NCBI RefSeq assembly: GCF_051020975.1
Contig: NW_027478158.1
Coordinates: 15,686,001 to 15,750,000, forward strand
Reading direction: 5' to 3'
DNA: 64,000 nucleotides
DNA from: Osmia lignaria lignaria
Taxonomy: Eukaryota > Arthropoda > Insecta > Hymenoptera > Megachilidae
A program made the position numbers and the translations under genes. Below the pieces are notes generated by a model. The model was not told the origin of the DNA. It did not search any database and was given only the letters and a program-made list of their open reading frames with translations. This document shows positions 49,435 through 62,958 of the stretch, piece by piece (positions within the stretch are counted from its first letter, which is position 1; each line of letters opens with the position of its first letter).

Positions 49435-51270
49435 TTGCACATATATCTCAAGGGAAGGGGCCTAACGGACATATTTCGAGATATTTCTTCTTCTTGTTGT
49501 TCTTCATCTGCACAGCTAAGCTGGAAGTGGCATTTGCAGCTCGTAATAGTGCAGAGTTATCTCAAAGAAAGGGGCCACGGTGTTTCTGTATCTCTATTAT
49601 GTTGGTGCGGCTTCGGAACTTTTAAATATCTTGATATATCTCGAGAACTACGCATCTGATCAAAAAATATCATAGAACATAAAAAGTAGGAAACTTAATT
49701 CTCTACAAAAAAGGTCTCTTAACATTTTGCCATAGCTCGCTTCGTTTCCGAGATATTTGCAGATTTATCTCAAGGGAAGGGGCCTAACGGACATATTTCG
49801 AGATATTTCTTCTTCTTGTTGTTCTTCTTCTGCACAGCTAAGCTGGAAGTGGCATTTACAGCTCGCAATAGTGCAGAGATATCTCAAAGAAAGGGGCCAC
49901 GGTGTTTCTCTATCTCTATTATGTTGGTGCGGCTTCGGAACTTTTAAATATCTTGATATATCTCGAGAACTACGCATCTGATCAAAAAATATCATAGAAC
50001 ATGAAAAGTAGGAAACTTAATTCTCTACAAAAAAGGTCTCTTAACATTTTGCCATAACTCTCTTCGTTTCCGAGATATTTCCAGATTTATCTCAAGGGAA
50101 GGGGCCTGACGGACATATTTCGAGATATTTCTTCTTCTTGTTGTTCTTCTTCTGCACAGCTAAGCTGGAAGTGGCATTTGCAGCTCGCAATAGTGCAGAG
50201 TTATCTCAAAGAAAGGGGCCACGGTGTTTCTGTATCTCCATTATGTTGGTGCGGCTTCGGAACTTTTAAATATCTCGATATATCTCGAAAACTACGCTTC
50301 TGATCAAAAAATATCATAGAACATAAATTGTAGGAAACTTAATTCTCTACAAAAAAGGTCTCTTAACATTTTGCCATAGCTCGCTTCGTTTCCGAGATAT
50401 TTGCAGATTTATCTCAAGGGAAGGGGCCTAACGGACATATTTCGAGATATTTCTTCTTCTTGTTGTTCTTCTTCTGCACAGCTAAGCTGGAAGTGGCATT
50501 TACAGCTCGCAATAGTGCAGAGATATCTCAAAGAAAGGGGCCACGGTGTTTCTGTATCTCTATTATGTTGGTGCGGCTTCGGAACTTTTAAATATCTTGA
50601 TATATCTCGAGAACTACGCATCTGATCAAAAAATATCATAGAACATAAAAAGTAGGAAACTTAATTCTCTACAAAAAAGGTCTCTTAACATTTTGCCATA
50701 GCTCGCTTCGTTTCCGAGATATTTGCAGATTCAGCTCAAAGGAACTGGCCTGACGGACATATTTCGAGATATTTCTTCTTCTTGTTGTTCTTCCTCTGCA
50801 CAGCTAAGCTGGAAGTGGCATTTGCAGCTCGCAATAGTGCAGAGTTATCTCAAAGAAAGGGGCCACGGTGTTTCTGTATCTCTATTATGTTGGTGCGGCT
50901 TCGGAACTTTTAAATATCTCGATATATCTCGAAAACTACGCTTCTGATCAAAAAATATCATAGAACATAAATTGTAGGAAACATAATTCTCTACAAAAAA
51001 GGTCTCTTAACATTTTGCCATAGCTCGCTTCGTTTCCGAGATATTTGCAGATATATCTCAAGGGAAGGGGCCTGACGGACATATTTCGAGATATTTCTTC
51101 TTCTTGTTGTTCTTCTTCTGCACAGCTAAACTGGAAGTGGCATTTCCAGCTCGCAATAGTGCAGAGTTATCTCAAAGAAAGGGGCCACGGTGTTTCTGTA
51201 TCTCTATTATGTTGGTGCGGCTTCGGAACTTTTAAATATCTCGATATATCTCGAAAACTACGCTTCTGAT
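49435..51270 (+). repeat. Copy 2 of the 3220-bp-offset duplication (six monomers)
   Basis: Repeats the six leading units of the preceding span: starts 49435 (GCTCGTAATAG), 49757 (r, TTTCTCTATC), 50079 (k, CCATAACTCTC), 50401 (r), 50723 (q) and 51045 (n). The match ends in the tail of the last unit, which reads TTCTGATCAAAA where copy 1 reads TTCTGGTCAAAA (near 48048 and 51268). Confidence 0.88.
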
Positions 51271-54264
51271 CAAAAAATATCATAGAACATAAATTGTAGG
51301 AAACATAATTCTCTACAAAAAACGTCTCTTAACATTTTGCCATAGCTCGCTTCGTTTCCGAGATATTTGCAGATATATCTCAAGGGAAGGGGCCTGACGG
51401 ACATATTTCGAGATATTTCTTCTTCTTGTTGTTCTTCTTCTGCACAGCTAAGCTGGAAGTGGCATTTGCAGCTCGCAATAGTGCAGAGTTATCTCAAAGA
51501 AAGGGGCCACGGTGTTTCTGTATCTCTATTATGTTGGTGCGGCTTCGGAACTTTTAAATATCTTGATATATCTCGAGAACTACGCATCTGATCAAAAAAT
51601 ATCATAGAACATAAAAAGTAGGAAACTTAATTTTCTACAAAAAAGGTCTCTTAACATTTTGCCATAGCTCGCTTCGTTTCCGAGATATTTGCAGATATAT
51701 CTCAAGGGAAGGGGCCTGACGGACATATTTCGAGATATTTCTTCTTCTTGTTGTTCTTCTTCTGCACAGCTAAACTGGAAGTGGCATTTCCAGCTCGCAA
51801 TAGTGCAGAGTTATCTCAAAGAAAGGGGCCACGGTGTTTCTGTATCTCTATTATGTTGGTGCGGCTTCGGAACTTTTAAATATCTTGATATATCTCGAGA
51901 ACTACGCATCTGATCAAAAAATATCATAGAACATAAAAAGTAGGAAACTTAATTCTCTACAAAAAAGGTCTCTTAACATTTTGCCATAGCTCGCTTCGTT
52001 TCCGAGATATTTGCAGATTTATCTCAAGGGAAGGGGCCTAACGGACATATTTCGAGATATTTCTGCTTCTTGTTGTTCTTCTTCTGCACAGCTAAACTGG
52101 AAGTGGCATTTCCAGCTCGCACTAGTGCAGCGTTATCTCAAAGAAAGGGGCCACGGTGTTTCTGTATCTCCATTATGTTGGTGCGGCTTCGGAACTTTTA
52201 AATATCTTGATATATCTCGAAAACTACGCTTCTCATCAAAAAATATCATAGAACATAAATTGTGGGAAACATAATTCTCTACAGAAAAGGTCTCTTAACA
52301 TTTTGCCATAGCTCGCTTCGTTTCCGAGATATTTGCAGATTTATTTCAAGGGAAGGGGCCTAACGGACATATTTCGAGATATTTCTTCTTCTTGTTGTTC
52401 TTCTTCTGCACAGCTAAGCTGGAAGTGGCATTTACAGCTCGCAATAGTGCAGAGATATCTCAAAGAAAGGGGCCACGGTGTTTCTGTATCTCTATTATGT
52501 TGGTGCGGCTTCGGAACTTTTAAATATCTTGATATATCTCGAGAACTACGCATCTGATCAAAAAATATCATAGAACATGAAAAGTAGGAAACTTAATTCT
52601 CTACAAAAAAGGTCTCTTAACATTTTGCCATAACTCTCTTCGTTTCCGAGATATTTCCAGATTTATCTCAAGGGAAGGGGCCTGACGGACATATTTCGAG
52701 ATATTTCTTCTTCTTGTTGTTCTTCTTCTGCACAGCTAAGCTGGAAGTGGCATTTGCAGCTCGCAATAGTGCAGAGTTATCTCAAAGAAAGGGGCCACGG
52801 TGTTTCTGTATCTCTATTATGTTGGTGCGGCTTCGGAACTTTTAAATATCTTGATATATCTCGTGAACTGCGCATCTGATCAAAAAATATCATAGAACAT
52901 AAAAAGGAGGAAACTTAATTCTCTACAAAAAAGGTCTCTCAACATTTTGCCATAGCTCGCTTCGTTTCCGAGATATTTGCAGATTTATCTCAAGGGAAGG
53001 GGCCTAACGGACATATTTCGAGATATTTCTGCTTCTTGTTGTTCTTCTTCTGCACAGCTAAACTGGAAGTGGCATTTCCAGCTCGCACTAGTGCAGCGTT
53101 ATCTCAAAGAAAGGGGCCACGGTGTTTCTGTATCTCCATTATGTTGGTGCGGCTTCGGAACTTTTAAATATCTCGATATATCTCGAAAACTACGCTTCTG
53201 ATCAAAAAATATCATAGAACATAAATTGTAGGAAACATAATTCTCTACAAAAAACGTCTCTTAACATTTTGCCATAGCTCGCTTCGTTTCCGAGATATTT
53301 GCAGATTCAGCTCAACGGAAGGGGCCTAACGGACATATTTCGAGATATTTCTTCTTCTTGTTGTTCTTCTTCTGCACAGCTAAGCTGGAAGTCGCATTTG
53401 CAGCTCGCAATAGTGCAGAGTTATCTCAAAGAAAGGGGCCACGGTGTTTCTGTATCTCTATTATGTTGGTGCGGCTTCGGAACTTTTAAATATCTCGATA
53501 TATCTCGAAAACTACGCTTCTGATCAAAAAATATCATAGAACATAAATTGTAGGAAACATAATTCTCTACAAAAAAGGTCTCTTAACATTTTGCCATAGC
53601 TCGCTTCGTTTCCGAGATATTTGCAGATATATCTCAAGGGAAGGGGCCTGACGGACATATTTCGAGATATTTCTTCTTCTTGTTGTTCTTCTTCTGCACA
53701 GCTAAGCTGGAAGTGGCATTTGCAGCTCGCAATAGTGCAGAGTTATCTCAAAGAAAGGGGCCACGGTGTTTCTGTATCTCTATTATGTTGGTGCGGCTTC
53801 GGAACTTTTAAATATCTTGATATATCTCGAGAACTACGCATCTGATCAAAAAATATCATAGAACATAAAAAGTAGGAAACTTAATTTTCTACAAAAAAGG
53901 TCTCTTAACATTTTGCCATAGCTCGCTTCGTTTCCGAGATATTTTCAGATATATCTCAAGGGAAGGGGCCTGACGGACATATTTCGAGATATTTCTTCTT
54001 CTTGTTGTTCTTCTTCTGCACAGCTAAACTGGAAGTGGCATTTCCAGCTCGCAATAGTGCAGAGTTATCTCAAAGAAAGGGGCCACGGTGTTTCTGTATC
54101 TCTATTATGTTGGTGCGGCTTCGGAACTTTTAAATATCTTGATATATCTCGAGAACTACGCATCTGATCAAAAAATATCATAGAACATAAAAAGTAGGAA
54201 ACTTAATTATCTACAAAAAAGGTCTCTTAACATTTTGCCATAGCTCGCTTCGTTTCCGAGATAT
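51271..54264 (+). repeat. Array block: S-n-p-r-k-p-q-S-n, low periodicity
   Basis: Starts: S (51367), n (51689), p with a TTCTCATCAAAA tail (52011), r with TTTATTTCAAG (52333), k (52655), p (52977), a q/S hybrid with CAGCTCAACGG and AAGTCGCATTT (53299), S (53621), n with TATTTTCAG (53943). The k unit at 52655 carries the rare tail CGTGAACTGCGCATCTG with AAAAAGGAGG, otherwise seen only near 37730-37780. No clean HOR is visible, but S-n (with a TTTTCTAC tail on S) occurs at 51367 and 53621, 2254 bp apart. Confidence 0.8.
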
Positions 54265-57200
54265 TTGCAGATTTATCTCAAGGGAAGGGGCCTAACGGAC
54301 ATATTTCGAGATATTTCTGCTTCTTGTTGTTCTTCTTCTGCACAGCTAAACTGGAAGTGGCATTTCCAGCTCGCACTAGTGCAGCGTTATCTCAAAGAAA
54401 GGGGCCACGGTGTTTCTGTATCTCCATTATGTTGGTGCGGCTTCGGAACTTTTAAATATCTCGATATATCTCGAAAACTACGCTTCTGATCAAAAAATAT
54501 CATAGAACATAAATTGTAGGAAACATAATTCTCTACAAAAAAGGTCTCTTAACATTTTGCCATAGCTCTCTTCGTTTCCGAGATATTTGCAGATTTATCT
54601 CAAGGGAAGGGGCCTGACGGACATATTTCGAGATATTTCTTCTTCTTGTTGTTCTTCTTCTGCACAGCTAAGCTGGAAGTGGCATTTGCAGCTCGCAATA
54701 GTGCAGAGTTATCTCAAAGAAAGGGGCCACGGTGTTTCTGTATCTCTATTATGTTGGTGCGGCTTCGGAACTTTTAAATATCTTGATATATCTCGAGAAC
54801 TACGCATCTGATCAAAAAATATCATAGAGCATAAAAAGTAGGAAACTTAATTCTCTACAAAAAAGGTCTCTTAACATTTTGCCATAGCTCGCTTCGTTTC
54901 CGAGATATTTGCACATTTATCTCAAGGGAAGGGGCCTAACGGACATATTTCGAGATATTTCTTCTTCTTGTTGTTCTTCTTCTGCACAGCTAAACTGGAA
55001 GTGGCATTTCCAGCTCGCAATAGTGCAGAGTTATCTCAAAGAGAGGGGCCACGGTGTTTCTGTATCTCTATTATGTTGGTGCGGCTTCGGAACTTTTAAA
55101 TATCTTGATATATCTCGAGAACTACGCATCTGATCAAAAAATATCATAGAGCATAAAAAGTAGGAAACTTAATTCTCTACAAAAAAGGTCTCTTAACATT
55201 TTGCCATAGCTCGCTTCGTTTCCGAGATATTTGCACATTTATCTCAAGGGAAGGGGCCTAACGGACATATTTCGAGATATTTCTTCTTCTTGTTGTTCTT
55301 CTTCTGCACAGCTAAACTGGAAGTGGCATTTCCAGCTCGCAATAGTGCAGAGTTATCTCAAAGAGAGGGGCCACGGTGTTTCTGTATCTCTATTATGTTG
55401 GTGCGGCTTCGGAACTTTTAAATATCTTGATATATCTCGAGAACTCCGCATCTGATCAAAAAATATCATAGAAGGTAAAAAGTAGGAAACTTAATTCTCT
55501 ACAAAAAAGGTCTCTTAACATTTTGCCATAGCTCGCTTCGTTTCCGAGATATTTGCAGATATATCTCAAGGGAAGGGGCCTGACGGACATATTTCGAGAT
55601 ATTTCTTCTTCTTGTTGTTCTTCTTCTGCACAGCTAAACTGGAAGTGGCATTTCCAGCTCGCAATAGTGCAGAGTTATCTCAAAGAAAGGGGCCACGGTG
55701 TTTCTGTATCTCTATTATGTTGGTGCGGCTTCGGAACTTTTAAATATCTTGATATATCTCGAGAACTACGCATCTGATCAAAAAATATCATCGAACATAA
55801 AAAGTAGGAAACTTAATTCTCTACAAAAAAGGTCTCTTAACATTTTGCCATAGCTCGCTTCGTTTCCGAGATATTTGCAGATTTATCTCAAGGGAAGGGG
55901 CCTAACGGACATATTTCGAGATATTTCTGCTTCTTGTTGTTCTTCTTCTGCACAGCTAAACTGGAAGTGGCATTTCCAGCTCGCACTAGTGCAGCGTTAT
56001 CTCAAAGAAAGGGGCCACGGTGTTTCTGTATCTCCATTATGTTGGTGCGGCTTCGGAACTTTTAAATATCTCGATATATCTCGAAAACTACGCTTCTGAT
56101 CAAAAAATATCATAGAACATAAATTGTAGGAAACATAATTCTCTACAAAAAAGGTCTCTTAACATTTTGCCATAGCTCTCTTCGTTTCCGAGATATTTGC
56201 AGATTTATCTCAAGGGAAGGGGCCTGACGGACATATTTCGAGATATTTCTTCTTCTTGTTGTTCTTCTTCTGCACAGCTAAGCTGGAAGTGGCATTTGCA
56301 GCTCGCAATAGTGCAGAGTTATCTCAAAGAAAGGGGCCACGGTGTTTCTGTATCTCTATTATGTTGGTGCGGCTTCGGAACTTTTAAATATCTTGATATA
56401 TCTCGAGAACTACGCATCTGATCAAAAAATATCATAGAGCATAAAAAGTAGGAAACTTAATTCTCTACAAAAAAGGTCTCTTAACATTTTGCCATAGCTC
56501 GCTTCGTTTCCGAGATATTTGCACATTTATCTCAAGGGAAGGGGCCTAACGGACATATTTCGAGATATTTCTTCTTCTTGTTGTTCTTCTTCTGCACAGC
56601 TAAACTGGAAGTGGCATTTCCAGCTCGCAATAGTGCAGAGTTATCTCAAAGAGAGGGGCCACGGTGTTTCTGTATCTCTATTATGTTGGTGCGGCTTCGG
56701 AACTTTTAAATATCTTGATATATCTCGAGAACTACGCATCTGATCAAAAAATATCATAGAAGATAAAAAGTAGGAAACTTAATTCTCTACAAAAAAGGTC
56801 TCTTAACATTTTGCCATAGCTCGCTTCGTTTCCGAGATATTTGCAGATATATCTCAAGGGAAGGGGCCTGACGGACATATTTCGAGATATTTCTTCTTCT
56901 TGTTGTTCTTCTTCTGCACAGCTAAACTGGAAGTGGCATTTCCAGCTCGCAATAGTGCAGAGTTATCTCAAAGAAAGGGGCCACGGTGTTTCTGTATCTC
57001 TATTATGTTGGTGCGGCTTCGGAACTTTTAAATATCTTGATATATCTCGAGAACTACGCATCTGATCAAAAAATATCATAGAACATAAAAAGTAGGAAAC
57101 TTAATTCTCTACAAAAAAGGTCTCTTAACATTTTGCCATAGCTCGCTTCGTTTCCGAGATATTTGCAGATTTATCTCAAGGGAAGGGGCCTAACGGACAT

Positions 57201-59094
57201 ATTTCGAGATATTTCTGCTTCTTGTTGTTCTTCTTCTGCACAGCTAAACTGGAAGTGGCATTTCCAGCTCGCACTAGTGCAGCGTTATCTCAAAGAAAGG
57301 GGCCACGGTGTTTCTGTATCTCCATTATGTTGGTGCGGCTTCGGAACTTTTAAATATCTCGATATATCTCGAAAACTACGCTTCTGATCAAAAAATATCA
57401 TAGAACATAAATTGTAGGAAACATAATTCTCTACAAAAAAGGTCTCTTAACATTTTGCCATAGCTCTCTTCGTTTCCGAGATATTTGCAGATTTATCTCA
57501 AGGGAAGGGGCCTGACGGACATATTTCGAGATATTTCTTCTTCTTGTTGTTCTTCTTCTGCACAGCTAAGCTGGAAGTGGCATTTGCAGCTCGCAATAGT
57601 GCAGAGTTATCTCAAAGAAAGGGGCCACGGTGTTTCTGTATCTCTATTATGTTGGTGCGGCTTCGGAACTTTTAAATATCTTGATATATCTCGAGAACTA
57701 CGCATCTGATCAAAAAATATCATAGAGCATAAAAAGTAGGAAACTTAATTCTCTACAAAAAAGGTCTCTTAACATTTTGCCATAGCTCGCTTCGTTTCCG
57801 AGATATTTGCACATTTATCTCAAGGGAAGGGGCCTAACGGACATATTTCGAGATATTTCTTCTTCTTGTTGTTCTTCTTCTGCACAGCTAAACTGGAAGT
57901 GGCATTTCCAGCTCGCAATAGTGCAGAGTTATCTCAAAGAGAGGGGCCACGGTGTTTCTGTATCTCTATTATGTTGGTGCGGCTTCGGAACTTTTAAATA
58001 TCTTGATATATCTCGAGAACTACGGATCTGATCAAAAAATATCATAGAGCATAAAAAGTAGGAAACTTAATTCTCTACAAAAAAGGTCTCTTAACATTTT
58101 GCCATAGCTCGCTTGGTTTCCGAGATATTTGCACATTTATCTCAAGGGAAGGGGCCTAACGGACATATTTCGAGATATTTCTTCTTCTTGTTGTTCTTCT
58201 TCTGCACAGCTAAACTGGAAGTGGCATTTCCAGCTCGCAATAGTGCAGAGTTATCTCAAAGAGAGGGGCCACGGTGTTTCTGTATCTCTATTATGTTGGT
58301 GCGGCTTCGGAACTTTTAAATATCTTGATATATCTCGAGAACTACGCATCTGATCAAAAAATATCATAAAAGATAAAAAGTAGGAAACTTAATTCTCTAC
58401 AAAAAAGGTCTCTTAACATTTTGCCATAGCTCGCTTCGTTTCCGAGATATTTGCAGATATATCTCAAGGGAAGGGGCCTGACGGACATATTTCGAGATAT
58501 TTCTTCTTCTTGTTGTTCTTCTTCTGCACAGCTAAACTGGAAGTGGCATTTCCAGCTCGCAATAGTGCAGAGTTATCTCAAAGAAAGGGGCCACGGTGTT
58601 TCTGTATCTCTATTATGTTGGTGCGGCTTCGGAACTTTTAAATATCTTGATATATCTCGAGAACTACGCATCTGATCAAAAAATATCATAGAACATAAAA
58701 AGTAGGAAACTTAATTCTCTACAAAAAAGGTCTCTTAACATTTTGCCATAGCTCGCTTCGTTTCCGAGATATTTGCAGATTTATCTCAAGGGAAGGGGCC
58801 TAACGGACATATTTCGAGATATTTCTGCTTCTTGTTGTTCTTCTTCTGCACAGCTAAACTGGAAGTGGCATTTCCAGCTCGCACTAGTGCAGCGTTATCT
58901 CAAAGAAAGGGGCCACGGTGTTTCTGTATCTCCATTATGTTGGTGCGGCTTCGGAACTTTTAAATATCTCGATATATCTCGAAAACTACGCTTCTGATCA
59001 AAAAATATCATAGAACATAAATTGTAGGAAACATAATTCTCTACAAAAAAGGTCTCTTAACATTTTGCCATAGCTCTCTTCGTTTCCGAGATAT
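54265..59094 (+). repeat. p-S-h-(h)-n higher-order repeat, 5/4/5 monomers and a new round
   Basis: Three rounds: p, S, h, h, n (54265, 54587, 54909, 55231, 55553; 1610 bp), p, S, h, n (55875, 56197, 56519, 56841; 1288 bp) and p, S, h, h, n (57163, 57485, 57807, 58129, 58451; 1610 bp). A fourth p starts at 58773. Rounds differ only in having one or two h units and in scattered point changes (for example GCTTGGTTTCC before 58129, ACTCCGCATCTG near 55445). The S unit ends CATAGAGCATAAAAAG in each round. Confidence 0.93.
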
Positions 59095-59738
59095 TTGCAG
59101 ATTTATCTCAAGGGAAGGGGCCTGACGGACATATTTCGAGATATTTCTTCTTCTTGTTGTTCTTCTTCTGCACAGCTAAGCTGGAAGTGGCATTTGCAGC
59201 TCGCAATAGTGCAGAGTTATCTCAAAGAAAGGGGCCACGGTGTTTCTGTATCTCTATTATGTTGGTGCGGCTTCGGAACTTTTAAATATCTTGATATATC
59301 TCGAGAACTACGCATCTGATCAAAAAATATCATAGAGCATAAAAAGTAGGAAACTTAATTCTCTACAAAAAAGGTCTCTTAACATTTTGCCATAGCTCGC
59401 TTCGTTTCCGAGATATTTGCACATTTATCTCAAGGGAAGGGGCCTAACGGACATATTTCGAGATATTTCTTCTTCTTGTTGTTCTTCATCTGCACAGCTA
59501 AGCTGGAAGTGGCATTTGCAGCTCGTAATAGTGCAGAGTTATCTCAAAGAAAGGGGCCACGGTGTTTCTGTATCTCTATTATGTTGGTGCGGCTTCGGAA
59601 CTTTTAAATATCTTGATATATCTCGAGAACTACGCATCTGATCAAAAAATATCATACAACATAAAAAGTAGGAAACTTAATTCTCTACAAAAAAGGTCTC
59701 TTAACATTTTGCCATAGCTCGCTTCGTTTCCGAGATAT

Positions 59739-61348
59739 TTGCAGATTTATCTCAAGGGAAGGGGCCTAACGGACATATTTCGAGATATTTCTTCTTCTTG
59801 TTGTTCTTCTTCTGCACAGCTAAGCTGGAAGTGGCATTTACAGCTCGCAATAGTGCAGAGATATCTCAAAGAAAGGGACCACGGTGTTTCTGTATCTCTA
59901 CTATGTTGGTGCGGCTTCGGAACTTTTAAATATCTTGATATATCTCGAGAACTACGCATCTGATCAAAAAATATCATAGAACATGAAAAGTAGGAAACTT
60001 AATTCTCTACAAAAAAGGTCTCTTTACATTTTGCCATAACTCTCTTCGTTTCCGAGATATTTCCAGATTTATCTCAAGGGAAGGGGCCTGACGGACATAT
60101 TTCGAGATATTTCTTCTTCTTGTTGTTCTTCTTCTGCACAGCTAAGCTGGAAGTGGCATTTGCAGCTCGCAATAGTGCAGAGTTATCTCAAAGAAAGGGG
60201 CCACGGTGCTTCTGTATCTCTATTATGTTGGTGCGGCTTCGGAACTTTTAAATATCTTGATATATCTCGAGAACTACGCATCTGATCAAAAAATATCATA
60301 GAACATAAAAAGTAGGAAACTTAATTCTCTACAAAAAAGGTCTCTTAACATTTTGCCATAGCTCGCTTGGTTTCCGAGATATTTTCACATATATCTCAAG
60401 GGAAGGGGCCTAACGGACATATTTCGAGATATTTCTTCTTCTTGTTGTTCTTGTTCTGCACAGCTAAACTGGAAGTGGCATTTCCAGCTCGCAATAGTGC
60501 AGAGTTATCTCAAAGAGAGGGGCCACGGTGTTTCTGTATCTCTATTATGTTGGTGCGGCATCGGAACTTTTAAATATCTTGATATATCTCGAGAACTACG
60601 CATCTGATCAAAAAATATCATAGAACATAAAAAGTAGGAAACTTAATTCTCTACAAAAAAGGTCTCTTAACATTTTGCCATAGCTCGCTTCGTTTCCGAG
60701 ATATTTGCAGATACAGCTCAAAGGAACTGGCCTGACGGACATATTTCGAGATATTTCTTCTTCTTGTTGTTCTTCCTCTGCACAGCTAAGCTGGAAGTGG
60801 CATTTGCAGCTCGCAATAGTGCAGAGTTATCTCAAAGAAAGGGGCCACGGTGTTTCTGTATCTCTATTATGTTGGTGCGGCTTCGGAACTTTTAAATATC
60901 TCGATATATCTCGAAAACTCCGCTTCTGATCAAAAAATATCATAGAACATAAATTGTAGGAAACATAATTCTCTACAAAAAAGGTCTCTTAACATTTTGC
61001 CATAGCTCGCTACGTTTCCGAGATATTTGCAGATATATCTCAAGGGAAGGGGCCTGACGGACATATTTCGAGATATTTCTTCTTCTTGTTGTTCTTCTTC
61101 TGCACAGCTAAACTGGAAGTGGCATTTCCAGCTCGCAATAGTGCAGAGTTATCTCAAAGAAAGGGGCCACGGTGTTTCTGTATCTCTATTATGTTGGTGC
61201 GGCTTCGGAACTTTTAAATATCTTGATATATCTCGAGAACTACGCATCTGATCAAAAAATATCATAGAACATAAAAAGTAGGAAACTTAATTCTCTACAA
61301 AAAAGGTCTCTTAACATTTTGCCATAGCTCGCTTCGTTTCCGAGATAT
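59739..61348 (+). repeat. 5-monomer repeat r-k-h-q-n (1610 bp), copy 1
   Basis: Units start at 59739 (r with CTACTATG), 60061 (k, with TCTTTACATT and GGTGCTTCTG), 60383 (h-like with ATTTTCACAT and TTGTTCTGC), 60705 (q with a GATACAGCTC start) and 61027 (n). Copy 2 follows at 61349. Point differences include GGGACCACGG here against GGGGCCACGG in copy 2, and CTACGTTTCC before the 61027 unit only. Confidence 0.92.
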
Positions 61349-62958
61349 TTGCAGATTTATCTCAAGGGAAGGGGCCTAACGGACATATTTCGAGATATTT
61401 CTTCTTCTTGTTGTTCTTCTTCTGCACAGCTAAGCTGGAAGTGGCATTTACAGCTCGCAATAGTGCAGAGATATCTCAAAGAAAGGGGCCACGGTGTTTC
61501 TGTATCTCTACTATGTTGGTGCGGCTTCGGAACTTTTAAATATCTTGATATATCTCGAGAACTACGCATCTGATCAAAAAATATCATAGAACATGAAAAG
61601 TAGGAAACTTAATTCTCTACAAAAAAGGTCTCTTTACATTTTGCCATAACTCTCTTCGTTTCCGAGATATTTCCAGATTTATCTCAAGGGAAGGGGCCTG
61701 ACGGACATATTTCGAGATATTTCTTCTTCTTGTTGTTCTTCTTCTGCACAGCTAAGCTGGAAGTGGCATTTGCAGCTCGCAATAGTGCAGAGTTATCTCA
61801 AAGAAAGGGGCCACGGTGCTTCTGTATCTCTATTATGTTGGTGCGGCTTCGGAACTTTTAAATATCTTGATATATCTCGAGAACTACGCATCTGATCAAA
61901 AAATATCATAGAACATAAAAAGTAGGAAACTTAATTCTCTACAAAAAAGGTCTCTTAACATTTTGCCATAGCTCGCTTGGTTTCCGAGATATTTTCACAT
62001 ATATCTCAAGGGAAGGGGCCTAACGGACATATTTCGAGATATTTCTTCTTCTTGTTGTTCTTGTTCTGCACAGCTAAACTGGAAGTGGCATTTCCAGCTC
62101 GCAATAGTGCAGAGTTATCTCAAAGAGAGGGGCCACGGTGTTTCTGTATCTCTATTATGTTGGTGCGGCATCGGAACTTTTAAATATCTTGATATATCTC
62201 GAGAACTACGCATCTGATCAAAAAATATCATAGAACATAAAAAGTAGGAAACTTAATTCTCTACAAAAAAGGTCTCTTAACATTTTGCCATAGCTCGCTT
62301 CGTTTCCGAGATATTTGCAGATTCAGCTCAAAGGAACTGGCCTGACGGACATATTTCGAGATATTTCTTCTTCTTGTTGTTCTTCCTCTGCACAGCTAAG
62401 CTGGAAGTGGCATTTGCAGCTCGCAATAGTGCAGAGTTATCTCAAAGAAAGGGGCCACGGTGTTTCTGTATCTCTATTATGTTGGTGCGGCTTCGGAACT
62501 TTTAAATATCTCGATATATCTCGAAAACTACGCTTCTGATCAAAAAATATCATAGAACATAAATTGTAGGAAACATAATTCTCTACAAAAAAGGTCTCTT
62601 AACATTTTGCCATAGCTCGCTTCGTTTCCGAGATATTTGCAGATATATCTCAAGGGAAGGGGCCTGACGGACATATTTCGAGATATTTCTTCTTCTTGTT
62701 GTTCTTCTTCTGCACAGCTAAACTGGAAGTGGCATTTCCAGCTCGCAATAGTGCAGAGTTATCTCAAAGAAAGGGGCCACGGTGTTTCTGTATCTCTATT
62801 ATGTTGGTGCGGCTTCGGAACTTTTAAATATCTTGATATATCTCGAGAACTACGCATCTGATCAAAAAATATCATAGAACATAAAAAGTAGGAAACTTAA
62901 TTCTCTACAAAAAAGGTCTCTTAACATTTTGCCATAGCTCGCTTCGTTTCCGAGATAT
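61349..62958 (+). repeat. 5-monomer repeat r-k-h-q-n (1610 bp), copy 2
   Basis: Starts 61349, 61671, 61993, 62315 and 62637, in the same order as copy 1 and with the same rare marks (CTACTATG, TCTTTACATT, ATTTTCACAT, GGCATCGGAAC). The next unit (62959) is p, so a third copy does not follow. Confidence 0.92.

Noticed and set aside
58113..58319. ATG-started 68-codon frames at 58113, 60367 and 61977
   Set aside because: CTTGGTTTCC in place of CTTCGTTTCC creates an ATG-led reading in another frame of the satellite; a single substitution copied by duplication.
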